The notes under the pieces: generated by a model
What the model saw: only the letters and a program-made list of their open reading frames with translations
What the model was told of the DNA's origin: nothing
Database searches by the model: none
Source of the DNA: Hydractinia symbiolongicarpus
Lineage: Eukaryota > Cnidaria > Hydrozoa > Anthoathecata > Hydractiniidae
Reading direction: 5' to 3'
DNA length: 64,000 nucleotides
Assembly (NCBI RefSeq): GCF_029227915.1
Contig: NC_079883.1
Span: 28,522,001 to 28,586,000, forward strand
Made by a program: the position numbers and the translations under genes
Shown: piece after piece, positions 31,537-43,119 of the stretch
Numbering within the stretch: the first letter of the stretch is position 1
Layout: each line of letters begins with the position of its first letter

Positions 31537-31896
31537 ATGAAGATAGATATAATGTTAATGGTTGCGTTTGTTGTTGTGCTGCATGTTCCGTTACACGAAG
31601 CTGCTGACGTAAACACAATAAAGCAAAAGAAAATAAACAAAACGAATTTATCTAAAGAAATAAAAACGAATCAAAAATCAGGAAGAAAAAGAGAATCCTC
31701 TTTGGAAAAACTTTACAAATTATCGCTTATTTTACATGAATTAAAACGCATGGGACGGTTGCAGTATGCACCTGTAAAGACGAAACCTGGTAATCGAGCT
31801 GTTATAATTCCCAGACCCGGAAAAAGAGATATTAAACAAAGTCCGCGATATTTTCTGCAATATTATAAATTCCTGCACAAACTACTAACTATATAA
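31537..31896 (+). CDS. Candidate PRPamide neuropeptide precursor 1
   Basis: A 119-residue protein encoded in one exon. Residues 1-22 (MKIDIMLMVAFVVVLHVPLHEA) minus the last two form a signal peptide. A Lys-rich middle with dibasic sites leads to AVIIPRPGKR at residues 88-97: a peptide ending Pro-Arg-Pro, a Gly amide donor and a Lys-Arg cleavage site. The expected product is IIPRP-amide, perhaps with an N-terminal Ala-Val. Cnidarian PRPamides act through G-protein-coupled receptors, for example as oocyte maturation hormones in hydrozoans; that is family knowledge. Only one peptide copy is present, unusual for cnidarian precursors. Paralogous to 39218-39535 (shared helix KLYKLSLILHELKR / KLFRISMLIQALKR and the peptide). 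An AATAAA signal is at 32093. Confidence 0.65.
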   Translation: MKIDIMLMVAFVVVLHVPLHEAADVNTIKQKKINKTNLSKEIKTNQKSGRKRESSLEKLYKLSLILHELKRMGRLQYAPVKTKPGNRAVIIPRPGKRDIKQSPRYFLQYYKFLHKLLTI

Positions 31897-32092
31897 GGCG
31901 TTAATTATTGCACGTGACCAACCTAGTGCTTAGCTCTTGCAAAGAGCTTCATGGACTTGGTGGATAAAAAGTTTAATAATTTGCACCAAAAACTTTTGCT
32001 TTAACAGTTCTAGGCCTATGTCTTCCTCCTTGGCTATTGTATTTATGATTATTTTAAAAATGTATAATACTGGCAGTGAATTTTATGATTAA

Positions 32093-32098
32093 AATAAA
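32093..32098 (+). terminator. Polyadenylation signal AATAAA
   Basis: 197 bases after the stop of the first PRP-peptide gene, followed by an AT-rich stretch. Confidence 0.5.
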
Positions 32099-33531
32099 GT
32101 AATATATATAGAAAAATTAATAGTAGTCTTTTGCTCGATTATGTATTGGACTTGAAGCAATAAGATGGAAGTTTTTCAATTTGTTCTTGGATTAGAGACA
32201 AAACGAAAAAGAAACTTTTTTTCTACTGATATGTACCCTACTCCGTAAGTTTGTGCATTCGCCTACAAAATACACTATTTTTTTAAAAGCAACTCGTTTA
32301 TAAGCAACTGAATATATATAGATGTAGGAAATTATTAAGCAACTTCAGTTGTGTACAAACATTAGCGCAAGCAACACAGAAATGTTGTTGTTACGAAAAT
32401 AGAAGGAGACACATTATAAAAAACAAAAGAAAACTTTGTTGCACACTTCAGTTTATTTTCAAGAACTTTTTTTGACCATAAATGCACCTCCTTCTCTTCC
32501 GTTTTCTATAAATTACAAAAATTAGTTGAAACAAAATGAAGCACCTTCAGATCTAGATATTGACTAAAAAAATAAGCAGCTTGAGATTTGATCGAAACCT
32601 TAAGTTGCTTAAAAAACCCATGTAGTAGCTACAGTTATACGGGCAAAAGTAATTTTTTTAAGAAAATCTGTCTTTGGAAAGAGAAATTTGAAAATGTGCG
32701 CGAAATGAATTTAATTCTTTTGTATCTTTTCTCACAACGCGACAACGAGACGAACAGGTTTGTCTCGTTGTCTCGAAAAATAAAATGGGTTTAAAATTTG
32801 TAGGAACATGATAAAACATGTTAATAAGAGATCAAAACAGAAAACCAAAATTGATAAAATGGAACGAGATTAACCAAATAGAGAAACACATTAGTCTTTT
32901 TTGACGTGCTAAAAAATTAACTTACGCTTCCGTCCGTGTGCCGAAAACGGAAGTTTAGTCAAAACATGGTGCAACGAAAAAGAACGGGAAGTAATTTTAA
33001 TATATGAACATTTGTAGATTCAAAATCCAACTGATACCACCACGGTATTGTCTTTGCTTTGAGATGCCAAGACATACAAAAATTTATATTTGGTGCTAAA
33101 TGGCCAAAATAATAATGTTTTTAAATGGCTTGTCCACAATTCTATGAGCCTGCAACTTTGTTTAAAAGGACAAAAACACAAAAAGGATTTCAAGAGAAAG
33201 ATGAAATCCTTTTTATTGCAGCCTCGATCCCGAGTTTTTCTTCATTCTAAAACAGACAAAGAGCTCTGGGGGAGAGTTTTTTATTATTTTAGCTTAAAGC
33301 TTAAGCGTGTCTTTTACAACCTTACGGAAGTCTCACTCATGTGTGCAAAACAACCGGTAGCGAGTTTAAATGTTTAATATCAATGTTTTTATGAAAAAAA
33401 TTTAATCTTAAGTAAACATTACCACAGTTGCTTTGCAAAAGCAGACACGAATTAAGCTGTCCGACAATATAATAAAAGCTTTTGATTTTTTTTTCGTTGA
33501 GTAATTTCTAAGTTCTAGTTAGAGTATAGCA

Positions 33532-34368
33532 ATGACGCTTGTATTTATATATTTCTTCGTCTATGCATCAATCTTATACGCTGGGAGACATTGTGCTTCT
33601 GCGAAATCAATACTCGATACCAAAGCCTTACAAAGTGAAGAGCTTGAAAATATTACCACAAAGAATGCTGATTATGATATATTAGAATTTGAAGAGATGT
33701 TGAAAAGAATAATTGCAAAGAAAAAAGCAAAACAAGAGTTGATACGTTTGCTTCAATCATTACGAGATGAAAGGGATTTACTAAATTCCGTAAAAAGAGA
33801 AATGACTATTCCGAGATGGTATTACCTGCAGCGCCTTAGTAAACAGAATACGGCCAAAAAATCTTCGCTCATTTCTTATCATAAAGGACATTTGTATAAT
33901 CCTAAATCTGCAAAGGATGATATGGTTAACGTGGATAAAGTATTCAAGAAATATGAAAATCTGGATTATTTGATGGAAAGCGACCAACAAAACACAAGAT
34001 TCCAGGAGAAGAAGTACAAACAAGATATTCGACTTAGCAATAAAAATTTCCCTAAACAGACCAGTAAGAAAATTCACCATCAAGAGAAAAATCTAAGCAT
34101 GGTAAAGAAAGCTTTATCAAAGAAAACTCTTCAAATGTTTTTAAACATGTTAAGAAGAATTAGGTCCAACTTAGACCCGATTGCGAAAAAGAGTCGCCAG
34201 TCTAATATCAAGACCAATGAAGAACATGGCATTTTCTCTCTTTGCAACGATCCTGGTAAAGAATGTCAAGACGTACTGCAAATGATTGAAGAAGTTGTGA
34301 GAAGCTATAACGGTTATACTGATGTTACAGATAATCTGAACGGGGTACATCCAGACCATTATGTATAA
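33532..34368 (+). CDS. Secreted Lys-rich protein, unrecognised
   Basis: A 278-residue single-exon frame, the longest intact host frame in this part. Residues 1-26 (MTLVFIYFFVYASILYAGRH followed by CASAKS) are a signal peptide. Then comes a charged helix FEEMLKRIIAKKKAKQELIR, a dibasic site before EMTIPRWYYLQRL, a long Lys-rich disordered part, and a C-terminal segment with two Cys in CNDPGKEC. No Gly-basic amidation site follows IPRW, so it does not obviously yield an amidated peptide. It lies on the same strand between the two PRP-peptide genes and shares their build (signal peptide, basic helical region, possible acceptor just before ATG), so it may be a distant relative. AATAAA at 34599-34604. 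Confidence 0.6.
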   Translation: MTLVFIYFFVYASILYAGRHCASAKSILDTKALQSEELENITTKNADYDILEFEEMLKRIIAKKKAKQELIRLLQSLRDERDLLNSVKREMTIPRWYYLQRLSKQNTAKKSSLISYHKGHLYNPKSAKDDMVNVDKVFKKYENLDYLMESDQQNTRFQEKKYKQDIRLSNKNFPKQTSKKIHHQEKNLSMVKKALSKKTLQMFLNMLRRIRSNLDPIAKKSRQSNIKTNEEHGIFSLCNDPGKECQDVLQMIEEVVRSYNGYTDVTDNLNGVHPDHYV

Positions 34369-34598
34369 ACTCTATATGTGTAAGGGCGTATTCAAAAAAT
34401 ATAACCATCCCAAATTGTATTTATCAGTTTCCTAAATCGTTGCTGCATCGACATAAAGTTATCTTTTATAGATAAAATATTTCTAATATTTCTTCTACAT
34501 TAGGCAAAGTTTCTGTGCGTGTTGGAAATTTTTTTGTAAGTAATTACGTACAGCCATCCGTAGGGTTTGTCTTTACAAAAAGAAAGCGGAACAAAAAG

Positions 34599-34604
34599 AA
34601 TAAA
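34599..34604 (+). terminator. Polyadenylation signal AATAAA
   Basis: 231 bases after the stop of the secreted Lys-rich protein. Confidence 0.45.
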
Positions 34605-36420
34605 TGTAAATAATCCAGCAGAAAGAAAAATATATTGTCAAGTTATTTGTTATGATTATGTTGTCTTTTACTTTCTTTTCTTTTTTTTTTTTTTTATCTC
34701 TGTTTACTTTTGTGTTTTCACGTGAAGTAGACAAGAGAATTATTCGTCTTAACAAAACTCATTGAAAGGAGAATTAAACAACAAGGCAAAGAGAGAAGGA
34801 ACATTTTTGCATCTTGTACCTTCTTGTTCCTTGGCAAACGGATATGGTTTCGTACTCTTAAAAAAACGCAGCTAAGTTTGCACTTAATTTGAAAAACATT
34901 TAGCTATTCAAGCTTTTCAAAATTTCTTTTCAATTTCAAAATGAATTGTGGCTGAATTGATAATCCTTAGAATCAAGGTCAAATATGTACTTTGGAAAAA
35001 AGGTTGGATTTTACTGCAACAAAATTGGTCAAATCGATTGACCAATTTTGGTTGTAAGCATTGAGTATGACTGTCTCTCCGTTAAGTAGCTTCGAAAAAT
35101 CATCAGAGTAGAAGGTTAGAACGTGTTTGTATTTCTCTACTGCTTTGGTTTGGTTTTGTGACTTCTTCGATCAAATAGAATCTTCAAACAAGAAGGAGTG
35201 GGAATTTTTTTACCATTAACCCTAAAATATAAGTCTCTAACTAACGCAAGTTTACAACAAGCTTACTATACACGGGTGATGGGCTGTTACGCAATTACCT
35301 TTATACAACCGTTAAAAAATCCAAATATATTGCGCAAAGCAAAGAAACATCTATTCAGGGATCAGAGTTTAGTATTCTTAGTATAAATGTCTAGTTGTCA
35401 AATTATTTATAAAACAACGTATCTGGATTTGATACGGAGGAAAAATGATACATACAATTTTTAGTGATGAAATGAATAATGGGCTTATACTAAGGAGGAG
35501 CTTGTCCTCGAAGATACTTCACTCAGAGGTTTATGGTGCTTTTTTACGTATAGTATTGAAACTCAGATCACGAATTTATATATTGACATAACTTGTAGTC
35601 TAGTTAAACATTTTTTTTTATCCGAGCCAATCTTGGAGGAAACAATATATAATGAAACAAGTTTGTAAGCAAAATTCGACCCTGTGCACGATCTAAAAAG
35701 TTGTTGACGCTTAGTAGATTATAAGCAACTTATGGATATAATAAACAAAGATTGAGCGCTAAGCTTTTGAGAGCTTCTTCTTTTATGTTAGATGTTGATT
35801 TCTTCATGTTGATGTCATAAGCCTGAAAAAGAATGCGTCATCTCAGATGATATTTTTTGATATTTACATAACAACAGTCATGTTTAGAAATCAGGTTAAA
35901 GTATACACATAAAAGTTGCGACAAAAAAATCGGATTATCTCGAAGTATAGATTTGTGAACAAATAATGGTGTAGAGGTTGACCTAACACTTAATTTAGAA
36001 GGGTCATTATGCAACAACAATAACAACAACAGCAATGCGAACAAATATCGAATGTTGCTCACCCATCCCTCCCCTAACACTCTAGTTAGTTAGCCTTTGT
36101 TGGTGTTTATGTGTCAAACCTAAGAAAGAATGTGCCTTAAATCCAGAACTTGACCTAGAACTTGTTTGCTAAAAAATGTTGAAATGTTTGGTATGTAAAG
36201 ACAACAACAACAGCGTCAACAACAAGAATGACAGCAATGAAAGATCTGGAACTTCATTTCAAATTTTGACCTTCTTTGTTTCAAGAATCGATTCGTCAGT
36301 GTACTGTTGCAATTTTATCTTATGTACTTTCTAGTAACAAAGCAGGTGTTGATATCACAAATCTAATGTGCTTTGCATTTATCAAAAGTATAATGAAGCA
36401 TGTTTGTGTGTAATTAGAAG
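34605..36420. other. Gene-free stretch
   Basis: Intergenic AT-rich DNA with a near-perfect palindrome at 35020-35050 (CAAAATTGGTCAA / TTGACCAATTTTG). No gene recognised. Confidence 0.5.
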
Positions 36421-36598
36421 AAAAATAATTTACACTGTAAAATAATTTACACAGAAAAATAATTTACACAGAAAAATAATTTACTCAGTAAAATAATTTA
36501 CACAGTAAAATAATTTACACGGTAAAATAATTTACACAGTAAAATAATTTACACAGTAAAATAATTTACACAGAAAAATAATTTACACAGTAAAATTT
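36421..36598. repeat. 17-bp tandem repeat
   Basis: About ten units of aaaataatttacacagt, with ggt, ctc and aga variants. It passes directly into the next repeat block. Confidence 0.9.
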
Positions 36599-36861
36599 TC
36601 CGGTTCTGATGTTGTACTATACAGATACTGACCGGTTTTGATGTTGTATTAAACGGATACTGACCGGTTTTGAAGTTGCATTTAGCGGATACTGACCGGT
36701 TTTGATGTTGTACTAAACGGATACTGACCGGTTTTGATGTTGTACTAAACGGATACTGACCGGTTTTGATGTTGTACTAAACGGATACTGACCGGTTTTG
36801 ATGTTGTACTAAACGGATACTGACCGGTTTTGATGTTGTACTAAACGGATACTGACCGGTG
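36599..36861. repeat. 32-bp tandem repeat (ACCGGT core)
   Basis: About eight units of accggttttg atgttgtact aaacggatac tg. The last five are almost identical, the first three diverged. Confidence 0.92.
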
Positions 36862-36869
36862 TCACCGTA

Positions 36870-37660
36870 AACACATACTCCCCTAAAAGTTTACTCCCCA
36901 ATAATAATTTACTAGGAAATAAGTACTCCCCAGTACTTTTTCCCCGGGATACTGTTACTCCCGGGAGTACCTATTTACCAGAAAATTATCACTCCCCGCA
37001 GGAAATTTTTACTCCCCTAAACTTAATAAATAAAAAATAACCCTTATTATGGTGATAAAAGAATTTATTAAGAGAACTTACAGCGGACTACTGAAAGAGT
37101 TAAAAAACCGGGTGGGGTGGGTCTGGCTTCTCTTTTTCAGTGGGACCAATAAAATTTATATATATACAAGCTTTTATAAGAATCAAACAAAATAAAACTA
37201 ACTGGAGCTTGACACCCTGGAAAAACATAGAAAAAGAACTGCTTGAGATTAGAAATCGATAAAAAAGCTATATAAATTATGAATAAAGAAAGCTCGCGCA
37301 TTCGAATTTGCAATGGAATGTCTTCATGAGAGTTAGTTTTGCTGGGAAGAAAGTACTCCTCCATTCATAAAAGAGTGATTTCAAGAGAGTAATAATTTCC
37401 GTGTGGGAACAATAATTTCCTGCGAAATTACCACTCCAGGAGTAATAATTTCCCGGGAAATTATTACTGGGGGAGTAATATTCTTCAGGGAGTAATTATA
37501 TACGGTTACACCTGTTTTGATGTTGTACTGTAAAATACAAAGGCCGAGGTCAAAAGTACAGACTGAGCTTGCGAGGTCTGTGCTCTTGTGAGGTCTGTGC
37601 TCTTGCGAGGTCTGTGCTCTGCAACAACAAAACCGGTCAGTATCCGTTTTATTACCTGAC
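36870..37660. repeat. Inverted continuation of the compound satellite
   Basis: ACTCCCC/ACTCCCGGG words on the left (36880-37020) are mirrored as GGGAGTAAT/CCCGGGAAATTATT words on the right (37375-37500). Past them three units of gcgaggtctgtgctctt (about 37572-37620) are followed by an inverted copy of the 32-bp unit (aaaaccggtcagtatccgtt, 37628-37650). Confidence 0.75.
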
Positions 37661-38841
37661 TACATCTTATCTGAAAATAAATATTCCTTTGTGAAAAAAC
37701 AACAAAGCTATTTTTAAGTTGCTATTTCCAGGCTACCAAAAAGAATAAAAACGAATGTTCGATTTTTATACTTTTGGAATTTAAGATCGTTCGATTTTCA
37801 ACTATTGTAAGTTCACAAAACAAATTCGAATTATTGTTTATATGAATTGAAACGAAAAGATGGTTTTAGTTGAGCTACTTTTATAGTTATTGTGTGCTAT
37901 AGTAATGTTTCTTTTTGTTTACGTGTTTATGTTACCATTGTAATAATGGCTTCCCAAACCAGTTAGTATGGCTCCATACAAAGCCCTGTTTTAATAAGCC
38001 GTAAACCAATTTAATCATCGGATTTTTTATACTAACCGATTTTTTGTATCAGTCAGGTAATAATCTCTTTATTATTGAAATTTCGTCATACTTATTTTCT
38101 CACCTATAAGTAGCTTATACAAAAGTCAAGCAAATGTTAAGTTTAAACACTTAAGAACTTGCTCTTTCCATCTTAGTTAATATTTTACTCATGTTTATGT
38201 CATCAGCCTGGAATGTGCCTCCTTAAACAACAACATTTAGGTGACGTCAATAAGGTCACGGATTTATTGTTTTCTTTTACAGAAATCAGCTTTAAAACCA
38301 GTTAGGTTCCACTGAGGTTTTGAATAAAAAACTTTCTGTTGAAAGATAGATATAAGGGTAAGAAAATATTGTATACCAAATACAGTATAACCATCCCAAA
38401 AAAAGCAACAGAAAAATAGATATCTTTTGCCCACTTTAAAGGACAACAAACGCTTGATAACAAGTTGTGCTCAAAATGTTTATTATAGTGTGAAGTTACC
38501 AAACTAAATAATTATTCAGTTCAAATCCAAGAAAAAATGAAAACGATCCATCCATAATGAGTATAAACGATTATCATATGGAACAGGACAAGATTTTATA
38601 CAATGTGAAGATCAACGAAAGCCCGGAAATACATCTGTGAAATTGTACCCTCCTCCCCCAAAACGGGCGTACAGTGGTAATTGTTTTAATAATTTCGGGT
38701 CAGAGTCATATCTGAAAAATATATTTAGAAAGGACTCGACATGAACCGACAACAAATACCCAATTAACTCAGGTCACGCCATAAAAGAGGTGGATTTTAA
38801 CTAATCAACCATTTTATATTTTTTCTTATTATCTAAATTTC

Positions 38842-38934
38842 CAATCTCGTCCCCAGGGTATATATATCTTTGCTTATAACATCGTCCGTATCGCTGTTTC
38901 GATGATAAAAGAACGAGGAAAGGGGACAAGGTTG
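38842..38934. mobile_element. 93-bp MITE (CAACCTCGT family), copy 2
   Basis: Ends CAATCTCGTCCCCAGGG and GGGGACAAGGTTG; same length and end sequence as 20289-20381, with an internal ACATCG block in common. Confidence 0.65.
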
Positions 38935-39217
38935 TAAAATTTTAATCATATTACTTACGTAATATTCACACAGCAGTAAGGCTAATCCTTGTAAAACCTC
39001 TGCGGTTGAAACTAATACACCTCTGTTTATATAATAGACTTCCATACAACCACAGGGGTAGTCTTAAAAACCCATTTACTTAAACAACATCGGTTGGTTT
39101 TTAAACTAAATAAGCTGTTAAAGGAGGAAAGAATAATAAGTTAAACTTAAACGACTAAAAACTAAAGTAATATTTGCTTGTAACATTATTTTTAGTGTTG
39201 AGATTATAGGAAAAAGA

Positions 39218-39535
39218 ATGTGTCAAATATTGGTCTTGTTAATGATGCTTGCTTTGCAACTTCGTTCTGTTGCGCTTTACGAGTCATACCACACAAACAA
39301 CTACTTTGGTATGGACGACCAAAACACACTTTCTTTACAACAACCACCACCACAACAACGAGAACAACAACAACAAAAGCAGCAGCAACATAGCACAATA
39401 TTTTTTCGTAAATTATTTCGAATTTCTATGCTGATACAAGCTTTAAAAAGGAAAAGCAAGACAGGTAGAGTACGTTCGCCCGTTCACATGAAGAAAGTTC
39501 GAAAAGGTCCTATTATTCCAAGACCAGGACGATGA
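39218..39535 (+). CDS. Candidate PRPamide neuropeptide precursor 2
   Basis: A 105-residue single-exon protein. Residues 1-19 (MCQILVLLMMLALQLRSVA) are a signal peptide. A Gln-rich low-complexity linker (residues 41-58) is followed by a basic helix FFRKLFRISMLIQALKRK and the C-terminus KKVRKGPIIPRPGR, directly before the stop. Processing at Arg-Lys and at Gly-Arg would give GPIIPRP-amide; Gly-Pro could be trimmed to IIPRP-amide, the same core as in the gene at 31537. The peptide is the very end of the precursor and occurs once. A splice-acceptor-like AG lies at 39208-39209, 8 bases before the ATG. AATAAA at 39687. Neuropeptide function is inference from the processing pattern and paralogy. Confidence 0.68.
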   Translation: MCQILVLLMMLALQLRSVALYESYHTNNYFGMDDQNTLSLQQPPPQQREQQQQKQQQHSTIFFRKLFRISMLIQALKRKSKTGRVRSPVHMKKVRKGPIIPRPGR

Positions 39536-39686
39536 AGGAAAAGTGGTATAAAATACCTTAATGCTTATAAATGATGTTTTTCCATCTATTTATTTCTGGA
39601 TCAAGATCCGCATAAAGAAGTAGAATCAAGTACTAATTCCTGATATTTTTTCGCCGAATTGGATATTCGTGCGTGATAATTTCCTG

Positions 39687-39692
39687 AATAAA
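39687..39692 (+). terminator. Polyadenylation signal AATAAA
   Basis: 152 bases after the stop of precursor 2. Confidence 0.5.
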
Positions 39693-39767
39693 AGGAAACA
39701 AAGAAGACATTCGATTATCTATATTTTGAAGAAATTTTTTTAATCAATGCAATTTTAACCCTCTATC

Positions 39768-39808
39768 TACCACTTCTAGAAGAGACGCCCTCTCTTCTAG
39801 AAGTGGTA
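39768..39808. repeat. 18-bp-arm perfect hairpin downstream of precursor 2
   Basis: TACCACTTCTAGAAGAGA and TCTCTTCTAGAAGTGGTA around a 5-base loop CGCCC. Each arm holds the TTCTAGAA palindrome. Confidence 0.85.
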
Positions 39809-42800
39809 AGAGAACATTTTTTAGTCTTTTCTTTCTTAGTGTTTTAATGTCTTAGCTAACGAGCTCTATAAAGTAGACATATTATCCTTCATTTATTGTT
39901 TATGATAAGAGCCAGTTGTGGAAAAACCACACTCAGCAAACCAAAATAAATATTCTTGCTTCATGTTGTTATTCTTTTCACGATGCTTTTCAATCATAAA
40001 AACTTTGTCCGTATAAACCCCCGTATGAAAGCAGGGTAAATATAACCAATAAAATTATAAAAAAAATTAAATTGGTACATTGTATCGGAACTTCAACCAT
40101 GGAAGTACTATTTAAGAAAGGACACCTTCCTTGACAGTTCTAGAAACTCCCGGCAATATTCCATAGTCTGTAGGCTGCGAAAATTCTAGTTTTCAGATTC
40201 AGAGCTAAAGACCCTAGGGACGGGGATCGGGTCCGTCAAATACAAATTATTTACCCGTAGCAAGCGTGCTCCTTAATTTTTGCTTCATATTGCTTCGCAA
40301 AAAGTTAGATTTGATTTTGATCTCCTCCTCCTGTGGTTGCTTATACTTTCTGATGTTATTTTTTGTTCTTTGTCACGTTCAAATTATCTTATAGACAGGA
40401 TACCTGTCTCTTTTTACTGCTTTCGCGCTGTGATGTCAGTGCTACTTTTTGTAACCCTGTTTTTCTCGTGCAAAATTATCAAAAGGGGTCAATAATGAAT
40501 TTAACTAGACTATTTTTAACCACAACTAGCTATATCTGTTCGTAATGTTCCATTTATTTACAGCACCAATGTTTTATTATGAAGCTCTACAGAAACTTGA
40601 TAATAACAAGGAGACTAACTCAAAAACGCCTGTATAAGCTAGCTAAAGAACAAACACAGAATTTTAGTACAACTCTGAGTTTTACGTTTTTACAATCATC
40701 AGGTACAACCATGTGTTTTAATAATATTAAGAGAGAGAGATAATATTAATAATATTAATAATAGAGAGATAATATTAATAATATTAATAATATTAAACTC
40801 ATAGACCTAGAAATAGTTCGAATTTTGCCATGTATATAAGGTCAAGCTCAGGCAATAAAATTAGTGCTTTTTACCTAATAAGTCTCTGACTGGTGTGAAT
40901 TAGTCCTGAACTCGCCTAAATTAATCCGGTACACTCACTCACCCTTACAAAAATTAGTAAACTGTAAAGTTTTTACAACAGTAAGATGTGGCCAAGCTTG
41001 GTAAACAACTCACAGATTAAATTAAAATGGCCTCCGAAGCTATATTAGTCACATTGTCCAATTTAAACTTAGGGTTTCTGCTGAGGCATGTTATGCCCAC
41101 ACATTTCTTGTTGTTATATATATGTAACCACAGTGTAGAATAATCTCATTGGCTAAAATCCCGATGCATGATTTTCTGACGAAGATGGCACATGGCAATG
41201 ATACAGTCTTTTTCAGGAATATTTGAGTATAGGTGTGCGATGATTCGTAAGTAACTTGTGCGATAAGAAACGCAGGTGCAAAGAATGTTACACATGCAAT
41301 ACGGTCTCTGAGGTTATTTTTGTTGCAAATTCATTTTGCGGTAGAAAAGTGAGGGATATTTTAAATTGTGAACCCCAAATACGACAATGCTCTCTTAATC
41401 TTAACTTCCTTTTCTACATGTCTGAAATAGTATGCATGACTATACTGTCATTTTTATATTTATTGTTTTTTTCAGGTCATCACAAGCAAATAGGCAAAAA
41501 TATGTTTTATTTGGTGTCGGTATACCTTTATTGTATCAAAAAATCGATTTTTTATTAGCCATTTATACTAGAGAAACAACGATCTCTCCAATGGTGAAAC
41601 TATTTATTTATTTTTCGATAGGGAATATTGACTAACTTTTTTCTGATCGTTCTTTCACAATTCAAATTGAATAAGAGTTGAGAGTGAATGTTTTTAACAC
41701 TTATCATCCTCTTGAGTATAACTTTTAAAAATAAATTATATTTCCTTTCCAAAAAGAAATGGCCATCTGAAAAAAAAACACTTTTGGTTCTATAAAGGTA
41801 TGCCATCCTGTTCAGTTTCTGAAATTCACAAAAAAATGTTAAACAACTTATAAAGTTCTATTTCAACGGTATTCTCAGTCACGTCTTTGCGAATAATAAA
41901 ATTTATAATAACAACCTTCTAAATACTCATCGCCTCGGACGTGTAAAAGTATCACCATCATCATGAGTATGCTTGAAAGGTGTTATATTTTAAAAATCTT
42001 TATAACATTTTTCGTAGTGTTGTTTTTTTCGTATGCCATCTATTACAATTCAAATCTTTTTTACAAAACTACAGAAGATCTACCAGGGAGAGTGCTACTG
42101 TGCTGAAGCCAATGTGTAAAAAGAAAGCTCCATACATCGCTGTTACAGACAATCCGTGATAATTATTATGTTGTTTATTTTATGACAAAAAAACTTAAAT
42201 ATACATAAAAAACAGAGGTTTTACTTCAGATTTATAACCTGATAGCATGTTTTTTTATTTTTTATTTGTTTAAACGCAGGAAGTAAGAGTTATTATTGGC
42301 TGAAACTAATGTTTACAAATAAAAGGAAAACAGCAGTGTCAAAATAATTTTAATTCATTATTATTTTGGCAATCGGTGACAAGGAAGTTAAGACCAAGAG
42401 AGTCGCTAGTTCAGACACTCAGTTCTTGTGTTTGGGGTTCACAAGTTTAAACGTCCCCCACTTGTCTCCATCATGAAAAAACAGAACACACACACATGTT
42501 TATAAAATGATTAGGGTAAGTAAAAATAAGCTGAATTTTTTTCTTATCACAATGCGGGTTATGCAAAGGTGCGCCTAAGTAAAACACATCGATAGAAATT
42601 TTTTGTGGGCTATCTGATAGCATCTAGTTTATAACTCCCTAAAAAAGCTGAGCTGCAGGTTATACGATGTGCGGGTTACATACCGGAAAATACAGTAAGA
42701 CCTGGTTACCAACGACGAAAGGGCCAGGCAAAAGAGATTTATGTCTACATAGTTCTTTTAACTAAGTCAGGAGTCAGTGAATTAGCTAGGATGGTCAGGT

Positions 42801-42918
42801 TGACTATGAATAGGCTTCCTCGTGGATTAAAAGGACTAGGACTATTCAATAATTTCTGAGATCTAAAAGTGTCCGACCAAGAGTGAAATCTATTGGACAT
42901 GTTTTCAAAAATTATTTT
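39809..42918. other. Gene-free stretch
   Basis: No recognised gene. It includes an AATATT/AGAG microsatellite at about 40717-40797. Confidence 0.5.
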
Positions 42919-42987
42919 GATGGCTGCCATCGCATGCTATAATATGGACTTTATAGGTTTATTTTGTAGCATGCGATGGCAGCCATC
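42919..42987. repeat. 21-bp-arm perfect inverted repeat
   Basis: Arms at 42919-42939 (GATGGCTGCCATCGCATGCT...) and 42967-42987 are exact complements; the loop is 27 bases. Each arm contains its own short palindrome (GATGGCTGCCATC, GCATGC). Confidence 0.88.
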
Positions 42988-43119
42988 GAAATAAAACGAA
43001 AAAAAACTTAATACTTATTTGTCAGGCGATTTAGGCGTGTGTCAAGGCGTGCGCGTGCGATCGCTCACCTCTCCTGAAAAAGACTTTAATACTACGCTGA
43101 GTTTTTATATTTGTTTATT

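Noticed and set aside
36421-36861. CRISPR-like regular repeats
   Set aside because: The units are contiguous with no unique spacers, and the context is a eukaryotic genome; these are satellites.
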